From Paucibacter sp. KCTC 42545 (GTDB lineage: Bacteria > Pseudomonadota > Gammaproteobacteria > Burkholderiales > Burkholderiaceae_C), in NCBI RefSeq assembly GCF_001477625.1, contig NZ_CP013692.1, positions 2,046,001 through 2,110,000 of the forward strand: a DNA stretch of 64,000 nt, in the 5' to 3' direction. The first letter of the stretch is position 1, and every line of letters starts with the position of its first letter. Below, piece by piece: positions 8,660 to 18,575 of this stretch. Both the position numbers and the translations under genes were made by a program. A model generated the notes under the pieces. The model was not told where the DNA came from. It made no database searches and saw only the letters and a list, made by a program, of their open reading frames with translations.

Positions 8660-11395
8660 TTAACGCAACTCGTTGAGCATGGACTGGGCCTTTTCCTTCA
8701 GCAGACCACTGGCCTTGCCGATCAGTTCCTGCAGCACTTCGCGCGCGCCTTCGGTGTCACCGATCTGGCGGAATTCGTCAGCCAATTCCAGCTGGCGCAT
8801 CAGCGGATCACCATCGTCATCGGGCAACTCCTCGATCACATGAGCAACGGGCTCCTGCGGCGCTTCCGCGGCTTCAACCACCTCACCCGGCTGATTCAGC
8901 ATGGCGGCGAAGTCGGCCGGCAGATCATCGTCCAGGCTCGAAGACTCGGCAGCCGGAATCGCTGCAGGTTTGCTGTCATCCAGGCTCAGGTCGATGGACG
9001 ACATATCGAAGTCCAGCGCGCCGTCAGTCGCAGGGGCAGCAGGGGCCGATGCGGGTGCGCTGGCATGCTCACCCAGATCAGGCAGATCCAAATCAAACTC
9101 CAGATCCGCCTTGCCATCACTTTGCACCGTGGTGGGTTCAGGATCCGACAGGTCAAAATCCATTGACAAAGGCGCTTGCTCCACCGAGGTGGCCATGGCT
9201 TGCGTAGCGGCCATGGCCGAAGCAGGCGCAGCGCTCGGGCCGCCGAGGTCCAGATCAAGATCCAGATCAAAGCCGCTCATCGGGCCGGAATCGGCTGCTG
9301 CGCTGCTGGCCAGTGGCGCAGTTGCCAGATGGGCGGCGGCACTGACCGTATGCGGCATGGTGCTGGCATCCATCGGCTCGGGATGAATATCGCGGCCATC
9401 ATCGGTCTGCGTGGGCGCGCCACCGGGCTGGTACAACGGATTGTCCGGGTCAATCTGACGGCCCAGCTCTTGCGCCTTGGCCCAGTCATCACCCAGGCCA
9501 TGGGTCTCGGCAAACAGCTGAATGGCCAGTTGCTCAAAGCCCTTGGTATCGCGGCGCTTGGCATAGACCTCCAGCAGCTTGAGGCGGATCGCCAAGCGCT
9601 CGGGATTGGCGCGCAGGGCTTCCTTGAGGATTTCCTCGGCTTGCAGGTCACGGCCGTAGGCCAGGTAAACATCGGCCTCGGCCACCGGATCGACGTCGCC
9701 GATCGCATCCAACTGGCTGAGCGAATAGTTCATCGATGAACCGGTCGCTTCACGCGTATCCACCCGTGCGCCGCCCGAGGCGCCGAAGAATGAATCCGGT
9801 TGCGCACGGCTCTCTTGGAAGCCAGTGTCCGGCTTGCTGGCAGCCTTGCGGCCACGCAAGCGATACAGACCGAAGGCGCCGAGCGCGGCCACCAGGGCAC
9901 CGGCGATCGGCAGCACCAGGGGGCTCTCAAGCAAGTCTTCCAGGAAGCTCGGCTCGGCGGGGCTGCTGACCGGTGCTGGCATGGCGGGCATGCTGGCAGC
10001 CGAGGCAGCGGCCAGCACGGGCCTTGCGGCTGAGGCCGGCTTGCTTGCTGGTTCTGCAGCAGCCACAGCAGGCGCAGCACTGGCTTGCGGCGCAGCCGGA
10101 ACGGGTGCTGCCACCACGGCAGGTGCCGCAGGCATCGCTGGCGCCGTCGATGCCGCGGGTGCAGTTGCAGGCGCTGGCTTAGCCGCGCTGGAGAGCTTTT
10201 TCAGCTCTTCCACATTGCGGGTCAGCTCAGCCATGCGGGCGCTGGCATCCTTCTTCTCAGTCTCTTTGGAGGCCTGAGCCAATTTGGCGTTAGCGGCGCT
10301 CTGCGCCTCGGCCGCGCTGGCGGCCTTGCTCAGCGTCAGCTTGTCGGGTTTGGCCGCTGCAGATGCTTTCTTGTCATCTACCGCTGCTTGCACCTGGCCC
10401 TTGGCGGCGCGCTCGTTCTGCTCTTGCTGCAGCGCTGGCGCAGCCGTACCCAGTTGTTGGCGGTAGGCATTGAAGTCCGTGCTCTGCGCACGGATCACTT
10501 GCCTAGCTTGCGCGGTGCTCAGGTCGCTCAGGCTGTCGCTGCTCGGCACTTGCATGACAGCGCCGACCTTCAGGCGATTCATATTGCCGTCAACAAAAGC
10601 TTCTGGATTGCTGCGGTACAAGCCCACCAGCATTTGATCCAGAGAAACGCCTTGCGGCTGTGTTTTGGCGGCGATGCGGTACAGCACATCGCCGGGCTTG
10701 ACGCGATATTCAGAGGCCGACTGCGGTGCTTCGGCGCGCGGCTTGGGTTCGGGCTTGGCTTCAGCTTTGGCACGCGTGGCTGCAGGGGTCGCTGGGCTCG
10801 GCGCGGGCGAAGGCCTGGGGGCAATCGTGGACGAAGCGGACGGCGTCGGCACGGCCACAGCATCACTCACAGCGCCAGATGGCTGAGGGGCGGCGGCAAT
10901 CACTGCAGGCGCCACCGGCGCAGGTGCGGCGCCGGGGCGCGGGGCATTCACTGGCGGATCGAACAGCAAGGTGTATTCGCGCACCAAGCGGCCGGTGGCC
11001 CAGTTCAGCTCAAGAATCACGTCCACAAAGGGCTCTTGCACCGCGCGGTCACTGCTGACGCGCAGGTAGGTGCGGCCGTCACGGCGGCTCACCTGCACCT
11101 GGGTGCCGGTCAAGACGCTGTTGTATTCCACCCCGGTAGCACGGTAGGCATCGGGCGAAGCGACCTTGACCTTGAGGGTGCTGGCTTCTTCGGCGCTGAG
11201 GCTGGTGACATCGATCTCGGCTTTTAGCGTTTCGCCCAAAGCGGATTGCACCGTCAAACGCCCCAAGCCCACAGCACCCGCTTGGGCGCTGAGCAAAAGC
11301 AAAGTCGCCGCAGCGATACGGGAGAAGGCAAAAAGGCCGGGCTGCAAGAGCCCTTGGGTCAAGCGGCTGGGCGCTTGGCCCGTGGCTTCATTCAT
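8660..11395 (-). CDS. fimV: FimV-like polar hub / pilus-assembly protein
   Basis: FimV proteins are inner-membrane, peptidoglycan-binding polar hubs needed for type IV pilus assembly and twitching. The N-terminal hydrophobic stretch (about residues 22-40) is followed by the conserved FimV N-domain beginning GLGRLTVQSALGE. A LysM peptidoglycan-binding domain is at about 228-285 (YRVKPGDVLYRIAAK), then a coiled, Ala/Lys-rich segment, one transmembrane helix at about 490-507, and a cytoplasmic TPR-containing acidic region. The acidic region has DLDLDLDLGG runs and ends in the FimV C-domain (LELADEFRQIGDTEGAREVL). Length is about 911 residues. The ATG giving MNEATGQ was chosen; a TTG 11 codons earlier is also in frame. 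The asd-fimV-truA order is the classic one. Confidence 0.93.
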   Translation of the reverse strand: MNEATGQAPSRLTQGLLQPGLFAFSRIAAATLLLLSAQAGAVGLGRLTVQSALGETLKAEIDVTSLSAEEASTLKVKVASPDAYRATGVEYNSVLTGTQVQVSRRDGRTYLRVSSDRAVQEPFVDVILELNWATGRLVREYTLLFDPPVNAPRPGAAPAPVAPAVIAAAPQPSGAVSDAVAVPTPSASSTIAPRPSPAPSPATPAATRAKAEAKPEPKPRAEAPQSASEYRVKPGDVLYRIAAKTQPQGVSLDQMLVGLYRSNPEAFVDGNMNRLKVGAVMQVPSSDSLSDLSTAQARQVIRAQSTDFNAYRQQLGTAAPALQQEQNERAAKGQVQAAVDDKKASAAAKPDKLTLSKAASAAEAQSAANAKLAQASKETEKKDASARMAELTRNVEELKKLSSAAKPAPATAPAASTAPAMPAAPAVVAAPVPAAPQASAAPAVAAAEPASKPASAARPVLAAASAASMPAMPAPVSSPAEPSFLEDLLESPLVLPIAGALVAALGAFGLYRLRGRKAASKPDTGFQESRAQPDSFFGASGGARVDTREATGSSMNYSLSQLDAIGDVDPVAEADVYLAYGRDLQAEEILKEALRANPERLAIRLKLLEVYAKRRDTKGFEQLAIQLFAETHGLGDDWAKAQELGRQIDPDNPLYQPGGAPTQTDDGRDIHPEPMDASTMPHTVSAAAHLATAPLASSAAADSGPMSGFDLDLDLDLGGPSAAPASAMAATQAMATSVEQAPLSMDFDLSDPEPTTVQSDGKADLEFDLDLPDLGEHASAPASAPAAPATDGALDFDMSSIDLSLDDSKPAAIPAAESSSLDDDLPADFAAMLNQPGEVVEAAEAPQEPVAHVIEELPDDDGDPLMRQLELADEFRQIGDTEGAREVLQELIGKASGLLKEKAQSMLNELR

Positions 11396-11742
11396 TGCGC
11401 TGCGACTTTGTTTCAAGGCATCCCCCAAAGCAAGAAAGCGGGTCCTCCCGGGCGCCCGCTCGCTTCATTGATGATCATTTCTTTGTATTGAACAGCGCTC
11501 ACGGTGCCATCCCTTGGCGCGGCATCGCCCTCGCGTGCCACTGAAATTCCTAACAGGGGCAAGCATATACGCAAGCAAGCTCAGGTAAAGCCGCATAAGC
11601 CCTCAGGAGGCCCGGCAGTTCAAGGCACTGGACACCGCCTGTCGTATACAGACAACGGCCGAGCAAATGCCCGGCCGCGGTCTGTGACTCTTTGTAAAAG
11701 TGCTTGCAAGCAGGCGCCTGCCAAGCACTTCGCCGCGCTGAC
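11396..11742. other. Intergenic region between asd and fimV
   Basis: This 347-bp stretch holds no convincing gene. It contains the asd terminator at its asd end and a second weaker hairpin around 11647-11684 with ACAGAC/GTCTGT outer arms. Near the fimV start there is a GC-rich inverted repeat (AGCGGG/CCCGCT, about 11436-11459). The fimV promoter is expected here; I could not pick a convincing -35/-10 pair. Small reading frames on either strand lack ribosome-binding sites. Confidence 0.5.
11693..11730 (-). terminator. Intrinsic terminator after asd
   Basis: On the minus strand, outer arms of nine bases (plus-strand 11698-11706 and 11722-11730) enclose a smaller self-complementary GCAGGCGCCTGC. 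The stem is followed by UUUUAC, starting 12 bp after the asd stop. This fits a rho-independent terminator for the leu-asd transcript. Confidence 0.78.
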
Positions 11743-12873
11743 TCAGCGCGCCAGCAGAATGCGCAGCATGCGGCGCAGCGGCTCGGCAGCACCCCACAGC
11801 AACTGGTCGCCAATGGTGAAGGCACCCAGATACTCAGGGCCCATGGCCAGCTTGCGCAAGCGGCCGACCGGGATCGTCATGGTGCCGGTGACGGCCACTG
11901 GGGTCAGGTCTTTCACCGTCGCCTCGCGGGTATTGGGCACCACTTTGACCCATTCGTTGTCGGCGGCGATCATGGCCTCGATGTCAGCCAGGGGCACATC
12001 GCCCTTGAGCTTGAAGGTCAGCGCCTGGCTGTGGCAGCGCATCGCACCGACGCGCACGCAGAAACCGTCCACGGGGATGGCAGGGGCAGCGAAGCCCTCA
12101 CCCTGACCCAGAATCTTGTTGGTCTCGGCCATGCCCTTCCACTCTTCCTTGGACATGCCATTGCCCAAGTCTTTGTCAATCCAGGGGATCAGCGAGCCGC
12201 CCAGCGGCACGCCGAAATTGGCCGTCTCGGCGGCACTTAGTCCACGCTGAGTCGCAATGACCTGGCGATCGATTTCGAGAATGGCGCTCTTGGGATCGTC
12301 CAGCAGACCGCGCACCGACGCATTCAGCGTTCCGTACTGCGTCAGCAGCTCGCGCATATGCTGCGCGCCACCGCCCGAAGCGGCCTGGTAAGTCTGGGTG
12401 CTCATCCACTCGACCAAGCCGGCCTTGTAGAGCGCGCCCACGCCCATCAACATGCAGGACACGGTGCAGTTGCCGCCGACCCAGTTCTTGCCGCCCTTGT
12501 CCAAGGCTTGCTGTATCACCGGCATATTGACGGGGTCCAGGATGATGACGGCATCGGACTCCATGCGCAGCGTGGACGCAGCGTCAATCCAATGGCCGTC
12601 CCAGCCGGCAGCGCGCAGCTTGGGGAAGACCTCGCTGGTGTAGTCGCCACCCTGCGCGGTGATGATGATGTCGCAGCGCTTGAGCTGCTCGATATCAAAC
12701 GCGTTCTGCAGCTTGGTCTCGTTCTTGGCTTGCGCGGGAGCGGCGCCGCCGGCATTCGATGTGCTGAAGAACAGCGGCTCGATCAAATCGAAATCGCGCT
12801 CAGCGCTCATGCGATCCATGAGCACCGAGCCCACCATGCCGCGCCAGCCTACCAGTCCAACCAGTGTTGTCAT
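11743..12873 (-). CDS. asd: Aspartate-semialdehyde dehydrogenase
   Basis: Asd reduces aspartyl phosphate to aspartate semialdehyde with NADPH, feeding lysine, threonine, methionine and the peptidoglycan precursor diaminopimelate. The N-terminal [17 protein letters not shown] is the dinucleotide-binding motif of the gram-negative enzyme class. The catalytic cysteine is Cys136 in GGNCTVSCM, and the [10 protein letters not shown] segment carries the active-site histidine. Length is 376 residues, as for E. coli-type Asd. It follows leuB after a 205-bp gap that carries a palindromic element, and is closed by a strong terminator. Confidence 0.97.
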   Translation of the reverse strand: MTTLVGLVGWRGMVGSVLMDRMSAERDFDLIEPLFFSTSNAGGAAPAQAKNETKLQNAFDIEQLKRCDIIITAQGGDYTSEVFPKLRAAGWDGHWIDAASTLRMESDAVIILDPVNMPVIQQALDKGGKNWVGGNCTVSCMLMGVGALYKAGLVEWMSTQTYQAASGGGAQHMRELLTQYGTLNASVRGLLDDPKSAILEIDRQVIATQRGLSAAETANFGVPLGGSLIPWIDKDLGNGMSKEEWKGMAETNKILGQGEGFAAPAIPVDGFCVRVGAMRCHSQALTFKLKGDVPLADIEAMIAADNEWVKVVPNTREATVKDLTPVAVTGTMTIPVGRLRKLAMGPEYLGAFTIGDQLLWGAAEPLRRMLRILLAR

Positions 12874-12920
12874 CTTGATTACCTCTATCGCCCTAAAGAT
12901 TCAGTCCAACTCTCGCCAAA

Positions 12921-12991
12921 GCGCTGCAGCGTTTCTCAAGTGCACGGCAGTACAGCAAGTACTGTCTTCGACTCTTGGCTTCGCTGCAGCA
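12921..12991. repeat. Palindromic intergenic element, copy A (upstream of asd)
   Basis: The asd-leuB gap contains nested inverted repeats. The centre is CAGTAC-agcaa-GTACTG (12948-12964). Outer arms carry GCTGCAGC at 12923-12930 and 12983-12990 with flanking CAAG/CTTG pairing. The same design, with the centre ACGTAC-aggaa-GTACGT, recurs at 58280-58411 in another intergenic gap. This suggests a dispersed REP/ERIC-like element rather than a simple terminator. In transcripts it would form a long cruciform-like hairpin between leuB and asd. Confidence 0.6.
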
Positions 12992-13078
12992 GTATTTTTG
13001 AAAGTCCTGTTAACTTGGAACTTTGCTCCCCCCGGCTTGTTCGCCTGAGGGGTAGGGGCGAGACAAACCGGAGCTGAA

Positions 13079-14170
13079 CTAGCCCTTAATGGTTTTGGTC
13101 ATGGTGATCGCAGCGACAACCGCATCACCCATCTCGCGCGTGCCCACCTTCTGGGTGCCCTCGCTCCAAATGTCTGGCGTGCGCAGACCTTGGGCCAATA
13201 CAGCGGCCACAGCCGACTCAATACGAGCGGCGGCAACTGGTTGGTTGAGGGAAAATTTGAGCATCATGGCAGCAGAGAGAATTGTAGCCAAAGGATTGGC
13301 CACGCCCTTGCCTGCGATGTCCGGCGCGCTGCCGTGGCTCGGTTCGTACAGGCCTTTGTTGTTCTTGTCCAACGAGGCCGAGGGCAGCATGCCGATGGAG
13401 CCGGTCAGCATGGCCGCTGCGTCCGAGAGGATGTCGCCGAACATATTGCCGGTCACCAGCACGTCAAAGCGCTTGGGCGCCTTGACCAACTGCATGGCGG
13501 CGTTGTCCACATACATATGGTCGAGTTCCACGTCCGGGTACTGGGCGCCGATCTCGATCATCACGTCTTTCCAGAACTGGAAGGTCTCCAGCACATTGGC
13601 CTTGTCGACGCTGGTGACGCGCTTGCCGCGCTTGCGGGCGGCCTGGAAAGCCACGTGGGCGATGCGCTCGATCTCCGGGCGCGAGTAGCGCATGGTGTCG
13701 AAGGCTTCTTCGCTACCGGGGAAATGACCATCCACCGCCGTGCGGCGGCCGCGCGGCTGGCCGAAATAGATGTCACCGGTCAGCTCACGAATGATCAGGA
13801 TGTCCAGGCCAGCCACCAACTCGGGCTTCAGGCTCGAGGCATGCGTCAGCTCGGGGTAGCAAATGGCCGGACGGAAGTTGGCAAACAGACCCAGATGCTT
13901 GCGCAGGCCCAGAATCGCTTGCTCAGGGCGCAGCGGGCGATCGAGCTTGTCGTATTTCCAGTCACCGACGGCGCCAAACAGAATGGCATCGGCATCTTTG
14001 GCCAGTTGAAGCGTCGCGTCGGGCAGCGGATGGCCGCTGGACTCAAAGGCCGCGCCGCCCACGTCGGCGTGTTCCAACTCCAGCGGCAGATCCAGGACCT
14101 TCAGGACCTTGACCGCCTCGGCGACGATTTCGGTGCCAATGCCGTCACCCGGCAAAACTGCAATTTTCAT
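13079..14170 (-). CDS. leuB: 3-isopropylmalate dehydrogenase
   Basis: LeuB oxidatively decarboxylates 3-isopropylmalate to 2-oxoisocaproate with NAD+ in leucine synthesis. The N-terminal [19 protein letters not shown] is typical, and [18 protein letters not shown] near the C-terminus is the cofactor-binding loop of the isocitrate/isopropylmalate dehydrogenase family. Length is 363 residues. The ATG giving MKIAV was chosen; a TTG ten codons upstream extends into the leuD stop region and is unlikely. It lies 26 bp after leuD in the operon. Confidence 0.97.
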   Translation of the reverse strand: MKIAVLPGDGIGTEIVAEAVKVLKVLDLPLELEHADVGGAAFESSGHPLPDATLQLAKDADAILFGAVGDWKYDKLDRPLRPEQAILGLRKHLGLFANFRPAICYPELTHASSLKPELVAGLDILIIRELTGDIYFGQPRGRRTAVDGHFPGSEEAFDTMRYSRPEIERIAHVAFQAARKRGKRVTSVDKANVLETFQFWKDVMIEIGAQYPDVELDHMYVDNAAMQLVKAPKRFDVLVTGNMFGDILSDAAAMLTGSIGMLPSASLDKNNKGLYEPSHGSAPDIAGKGVANPLATILSAAMMLKFSLNQPVAAARIESAVAAVLAQGLRTPDIWSEGTQKVGTREMGDAVVAAITMTKTIKG

Positions 14171-14196
14171 TTTCTTGATTCCCGTCAGATGTCTTA

Positions 14197-14847
14197 TCAA
14201 CCGGCCAATTGATTGGCCAACCAGGGCTTGGCTGCCAAGCGCTCGGCCTCATAGCTGCGGATCTTGTCCGCGTGGCGCAGCGTCAGGCCGATATCGTCAA
14301 AGCCGTTGAGCAGGCAGAACTTGCGGAAGGCTTGCACCTCGAAGGGCACTTCGCTGCCGTCGGCCAGGATCACCACCTGGCGCGGCAAGTCCACCGTCAG
14401 CTGATAGCCCGGGAAGGCCGCCACTTCGTCAAACAGCTTGGCCACGACGCTCTCAGGCAACTGGATCGGCAGCACGCCGTTCTTGAAGCAGTTGTTGAAG
14501 AAGATGTCGGCAAAGCTGGGCGCGATGATGACGCGAAAGCCGTACTGCTCCAGCGCCCAAGGCGCATGCTCACGGCTGGAGCCGCAGCCGAAATTGCTGC
14601 GCGCCAGCAGCACCGAAGCGCCTTGGTAGCGCGGTTGATTCAGCACGAAGTCTGGGTTAGGTTTGCGGGTGGCGGGGTCTTGACCGGGTTCGCCAGCATC
14701 AAGATAGCGCCACTCATCGAACAAATTGGGGCCAAAGCCCGAGCGCTTGATCGACTTGAGGAATTGCTTAGGGATGATGGCATCGGTGTCGACGTTGTCG
14801 CGATCCATCGGGGCCACCAGGCCCTTGTGCAGGGTGAACTTTTCCAT
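14197..14847 (-). CDS. leuD: 3-isopropylmalate dehydratase small subunit
   Basis: LeuD is the small swivelling subunit of isopropylmalate isomerase and works as a heterodimer with LeuC. The start [20 protein letters not shown] and the [14 protein letters not shown] loop are hallmarks. Length is 216 residues, normal for the long LeuD class. The true start is 20 bp after the leuC stop; a longer in-frame reading that runs back into leuC is rejected. In many Burkholderiales a short entericidin gene sits between leuC and leuD; here there is no room for one. Confidence 0.97.
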   Translation of the reverse strand: MEKFTLHKGLVAPMDRDNVDTDAIIPKQFLKSIKRSGFGPNLFDEWRYLDAGEPGQDPATRKPNPDFVLNQPRYQGASVLLARSNFGCGSSREHAPWALEQYGFRVIIAPSFADIFFNNCFKNGVLPIQLPESVVAKLFDEVAAFPGYQLTVDLPRQVVILADGSEVPFEVQAFRKFCLLNGFDDIGLTLRHADKIRSYEAERLAAKPWLANQLAG

Positions 14848-14866
14848 GATGTTGTGAGGCTCCTGA

Positions 14867-16288
14867 TCAGGACTTGCTGACGTCAACGAAATGGCCGCGC
14901 ATGGCGGCCGCAGCGGCCATGGCCGGGCTGACCAAATGGGTGCGACCACCGGCGCCTTGACGGCCTTCGAAGTTGCGATTGCTGGTCGAGGCGCAGCGCT
15001 CGCCCGGCTCCAAGCGGTCGGCATTCATGGCCAAGCACATACTGCAACCCGGTTCACGCCACTCAAAGCCTGCGGCCTTGAAAACCTGATCCAGCCCTTC
15101 GGACTCGGCTTGCGCCTTCACCAGGCCGGAGCCTGGCACCACCATGGCCAGCTTGACGTTGGCCGCGATCTTGCCGCCCAGCTTGCGCACCACAGCGGCG
15201 GCTTCACGCATGTCTTCGATGCGGCTATTGGTGCAAGAGCCGATGAAAACCTTGTCGATGTGAATGTCGGCAATCGCCTTGTTCGGCTGCAGCGCCATGT
15301 ACTGCAGGGCGCGCTCGATGGCGCCGCGCTTGACGGCGTCCTTTTCCTTGTCGGGATCGGGCACGCGGTCATTGATGGACAGCACCATCTCGGGTGAAGT
15401 GCCCCAGGTGACCTGGGGCTGAATCTCAGCGGCATTGAGTTCAACCACCGCGTCAAACTTGGCGCCGGCATCCGTGTGCAGCTCGCGCCAGTAAGTCATG
15501 GCCTGCGCCAACTCGACGCCGGTGGGCGTGAAGGGGCGGCCGACCACGTAGTTGAGCGTGGTGTCGTCTACGCCGATCAAGCCCGCGCGCGCGCCGGCCT
15601 CGATGGCCATATTGCAGACCGTCATGCGGCCTTCCATGCTCAGCGCGCGGATGGCCGAGCCGCCGAACTCGATGGTGTAGCCGGTGCCGCCAGCCGTGCC
15701 GATCTTGCCGATGATGGCCAGCACGATGTCTTTGGCGCCCACGCCGGGTGCGACCTGACCCTCGACGCGGATCAACATATTCTTGGCCTTTTTGGCCAGC
15801 AAGGTCTGGGTCGCCAGCACATGCTCCACCTCGGAAGTGCCGATGCCATGCGCCAGCGCGCCGAATGCGCCGTGGGTGGAGGTGTGGCTGTCACCGCAGA
15901 CAACGGTCATGCCAGGCAAGGTAGCGCCCTGCTCCGGGCCAATGACGTGGACGATGCCTTGGCGCAGATCGTTCATCTTGAACTGGGTCAGGCCGAAGCG
16001 GTCGCAGTTCTGGTCCAGGGTGTCGACCTGCAACTTGGACACCGGGTCGCTGATGCCGCCACTGCGGTCGGTGGTGGGCACATTGTGGTCACTCACCGCC
16101 AGATTGGCCGAGACGCGCCAGACCTTGCGCGCCGCCAGATCCAGGCCTTCAAAAGCCTGTGGGCTGGTGACTTCATGCAGCAGATGGCGGTCGATGTAGA
16201 GCACGGTGGTGCCGTCTTCTTCGACGTGCACAACATGCTCATCCCAGAGCTTGTCGTAAAGCGTGCGCGGATTGTGGTTCGCAGTCAT
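14867..16288 (-). CDS. leuC: 3-isopropylmalate dehydratase large subunit
   Basis: LeuC is the aconitase-like large subunit that carries the [4Fe-4S] cluster and isomerises 2- to 3-isopropylmalate. Cluster cysteines are in [13 protein letters not shown] (about residue 352) and CSMCLAMN (about 412-415). Length is 473 residues. The ATG giving [18 protein letters not shown] is preceded by an AGGAAG ribosome-binding site. It is 26 bp downstream of the LysR gene on the same strand, so the regulator and structural genes are probably in one transcript. Confidence 0.97.
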   Translation of the reverse strand: MTANHNPRTLYDKLWDEHVVHVEEDGTTVLYIDRHLLHEVTSPQAFEGLDLAARKVWRVSANLAVSDHNVPTTDRSGGISDPVSKLQVDTLDQNCDRFGLTQFKMNDLRQGIVHVIGPEQGATLPGMTVVCGDSHTSTHGAFGALAHGIGTSEVEHVLATQTLLAKKAKNMLIRVEGQVAPGVGAKDIVLAIIGKIGTAGGTGYTIEFGGSAIRALSMEGRMTVCNMAIEAGARAGLIGVDDTTLNYVVGRPFTPTGVELAQAMTYWRELHTDAGAKFDAVVELNAAEIQPQVTWGTSPEMVLSINDRVPDPDKEKDAVKRGAIERALQYMALQPNKAIADIHIDKVFIGSCTNSRIEDMREAAAVVRKLGGKIAANVKLAMVVPGSGLVKAQAESEGLDQVFKAAGFEWREPGCSMCLAMNADRLEPGERCASTSNRNFEGRQGAGGRTHLVSPAMAAAAAMRGHFVDVSKS

Positions 16289-16314
16289 GGGGACTTCTTC
16301 CTTTTTCTGAAGGG

Positions 16315-17220
16315 TCAATGCTCGGAGCTTGTTTTGGATTGGGGGCACAGCGCATCAACAAAGCGCTGCAGCACGGCCGGCATGCGCTCTTGCTGGGCCA
16401 CGCCCAAGCGGTATTCGCGGGCGGCCCAGCTTTCGTCCAGGCGCAGCAGGCGCAGCTTGAAGACGCGGGAAAATCGTTCGGCCGGGCCTTCGGGCAAGAC
16501 CGCCACGCCCAGGCCCGCTTCCACCAACTGGGCGATGGCATCAAAGCCGCGCACTTGCAGGCGCGCCTTGAGCGTGCGGCCGCGTGCTTGCGCCTGTTCG
16601 CGCATCAATTCCTGGGCGCTGGCGCCGGCGTGCAAGCCGATCAAATCAAAGTCCAGCAGGTCGGAGAAATTCACCGCCTCGCGGTTCGCCAATTCATGGT
16701 CCTGCGGCACCAAGACGGCCAAGCGCGCTTCCCGGTACAGCCAATGCTGCAAGCGGTTGTCCAGCAAGGGCGGCGTGAAGATGCCGACATCGGCACGCCC
16801 TTCGGCCACCGCCGCCTGCACCTCGGCGCTGGTTTGATCTTCCAGGCTGATGCGAATTTGCGGGTGCGCTTGCGAGAAGGCGGCCAAATCAGCGGGCAGG
16901 CATTCGGCAATCGCGCCGCTATTGGCGGCAATGCGCAAATGCCCTTTGATGCCGCGGGCGAACTCCACCACTTCGCTTTCCAGCGCGTGCAAAGATGCAT
17001 GCAGGCTGCGGATATGACGCACCAAAGCGCGGCAGGCCTCGGTGGGCTCCACGCCACGAGCGCGGCGCTCAAACAGCTGCACACCCAGGCGCGCTTCCAG
17101 GTCCGATACCCGCTTGCTGGCCGCCGCGAGCGCCAAATGCTCGCGCGCCGCGCCCTTGGTGATGGAGCGGGTTTGCTCAATCGCCAAGACAAGGTTGAGG
17201 GTGGTCAGGTCAAGCCGCAT
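16315..17220 (-). CDS. LysR-family transcriptional regulator upstream of leuCDB
   Basis: This is a 301-residue LysR-type regulator. The N-terminal winged helix-turn-helix covers about residues 1-62 ([18 protein letters not shown], then [18 protein letters not shown]). The remaining 220 residues form the periplasmic-binding-protein-like effector domain. It stands directly upstream of leuC on the same strand, so it may respond to a leucine-pathway intermediate, but no ligand can be read from the sequence. In the recognition helix the usual SQPAVS is replaced by [15 protein letters not shown]5-TGCGC palindrome 21 bp upstream of its start is a candidate autoregulatory site. Confidence 0.93.
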   Translation of the reverse strand: MRLDLTTLNLVLAIEQTRSITKGAAREHLALAAASKRVSDLEARLGVQLFERRARGVEPTEACRALVRHIRSLHASLHALESEVVEFARGIKGHLRIAANSGAIAECLPADLAAFSQAHPQIRISLEDQTSAEVQAAVAEGRADVGIFTPPLLDNRLQHWLYREARLAVLVPQDHELANREAVNFSDLLDFDLIGLHAGASAQELMREQAQARGRTLKARLQVRGFDAIAQLVEAGLGVAVLPEGPAERFSRVFKLRLLRLDESWAAREYRLGVAQQERMPAVLQRFVDALCPQSKTSSEH

Positions 17221-17240
17221 AGTGAGGAGAATAAACCTTC

Positions 17241-17255
17241 GCGCAAATGATGCGC
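17241..17255. promoter_or_regulatory. Candidate LysR operator (GCGCA-N5-TGCGC)
   Basis: A perfect 5-base inverted repeat with a 5-base spacer lies 21 bp upstream of the LysR start codon. Its 15-bp size and dyad fit a LysR box, although the strict T-N11-A form is not met. Autoregulation by the adjacent LysR protein is an inference. Confidence 0.35.
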
Positions 17256-17457
17256 TGCGTCAGAAAACAATAGACCATTCTCGCACCGCGAAGGGTTGAT
17301 ATTCCAATTCCGCTGCAATTCGATCAGCGCCCACACCCTCACCGACTCCTCAGCAAGGCATATCGAGAAGCGCAAACAGCCCTGCGCTCGCCAAGCAGTC
17401 ACGGCCGCGCGGCGGGATGCAATTCAGCCGAGCGTGCAAAGGCCTCAGGAGGAAAAA

Positions 17458-17604
17458 GTGGCAGGAATCAGGTATTTCGGGATTCGACTACCATCAACCC
17501 GGCGTAGGCTCGCGCTGAGTGAGCCAGGACCAGCATGCAGGGAAAAGCTGAATTCGGTTTGCGATATCAACCCCCGAGCGCGTGCGCACAGCACGCCGGC
17601 CTGA
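17458..17604 (+). CDS. Possible small ORF with a perfect Shine-Dalgarno site
   Basis: A GTG codon at 17458 is preceded by a perfect AGGAGG (17447-17452) at 5-base spacing and opens a 48-codon frame. The product would be an arginine-rich peptide starting VAGIRYFGIRL, with no recognisable domain or membrane segment. It lies in the 423-bp gap between the divergent LysR and solute-binding genes. The composition looks like non-coding GC-rich sequence, so the call rests on the ribosome-binding site alone. The rest of the gap holds only the LysR palindrome. Confidence 0.2.
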   Translation: MAGIRYFGIRLPSTRRRLALSEPGPACREKLNSVCDINPRARAHSTPA

Positions 17605-17643
17605 CATGATTTCTCGTCGAGTTCATCCACTGAAAGTCGGGCC

Positions 17644-18513
17644 ATGCCCATAGCGCGACGCAAGCTCATGCTGGCCGGCCTGGGCGGGGCGTCAGCGTTG
17701 CCCAGCTGGGGCCAGGCCGGCACCGGCGACGAGCGGGACGTGACCTGGGTGGTCGAGAACTTCGAGCCCTACTTCATTCAGTCCGGCCCACTGAAGGGCA
17801 AGGGAATTGGCGATCGCGTCAATCAAACCCTCATCGACGGCCTGCCTGACTACCGGCACCAGACCGCTCATGTGCCGATATTGCGCATCACCGAGGGGTT
17901 TAAGTCCGGCCGACACCTGGCCATCACCACCTACCTCAAAAACCCTGCCGACTTTGAACTGGTGCACTACAGCATCACCAGCCTGGTGGTTCCGCCGCTG
18001 GAATTAACGCTGCGCCGCGCCGACTGGCAAGTCATCTGGCGCTCCGCCCCGCAGATCAGCCTGCGGCGCTTTTTGCAAAGCGGCAAGGTGATTGGCGTGG
18101 CCGGCAGGCGCTTTTACGGCGAGGCCATTTCCAACATCGTGGCGGACAAGCAGCATGACCCCAAGGGCGTCTTCACTCAACAATCCACGCATTACCGCAA
18201 TCTGGCCGAGATAGTGGCCCGCAAGCGCATTGACGCCACCATCGGCTACGGCGCCGAACTGAGATTTCTTGAGTTGAGCAATCCGCCAGCTGAGCCACTG
18301 GTCAGTGTGCCAATTGTCGAAAACGCCGACTATCTTTATGCCCACGTCGCCGTGCCCAAGACACCCTGGGGTGAAGAGTTGCGGGATCAGGTGGACAAGG
18401 TGCTGCGCAAACAGCGCAACACCCCCGCCTACCGCGCCATCATGCTGGATTGGTTCGGGCACTCAGCGGCCCTGGAGCACGCCATCACGGCGCGCTTTAG
18501 TTCAGGGCTCTGA
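17644..18513 (+). CDS. Periplasmic solute-binding-like protein (bac_SBP_3 type)
   Basis: This is a 289-residue secreted protein resembling the extracellular solute-binding family 3 fold, of the group usually annotated as a transporter substrate-binding domain protein without a known ligand. The N-terminus MPIARRKLMLAGLGG has a twin-arginine-like RRKLML, followed by a short hydrophobic region and a likely cleavage before GTGDERD. The mature part starts with the strand VTWVVENFEPYFIQ and has a KGKGIGDRVNQTLID helix. No permease or ATPase gene is adjacent, so it may be an orphan sensor-like binding protein. It faces the VOC gene convergently. Confidence 0.75.
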   Translation: MPIARRKLMLAGLGGASALPSWGQAGTGDERDVTWVVENFEPYFIQSGPLKGKGIGDRVNQTLIDGLPDYRHQTAHVPILRITEGFKSGRHLAITTYLKNPADFELVHYSITSLVVPPLELTLRRADWQVIWRSAPQISLRRFLQSGKVIGVAGRRFYGEAISNIVADKQHDPKGVFTQQSTHYRNLAEIVARKRIDATIGYGAELRFLELSNPPAEPLVSVPIVENADYLYAHVAVPKTPWGEELRDQVDKVLRKQRNTPAYRAIMLDWFGHSAALEHAITARFSSGL

Positions 18514-18575
18514 GGCCAACCGAGTCGGAGCCACACAAGCCAGGTCAAGGCCCTGCCCATGCAGCGCGACCCGTT

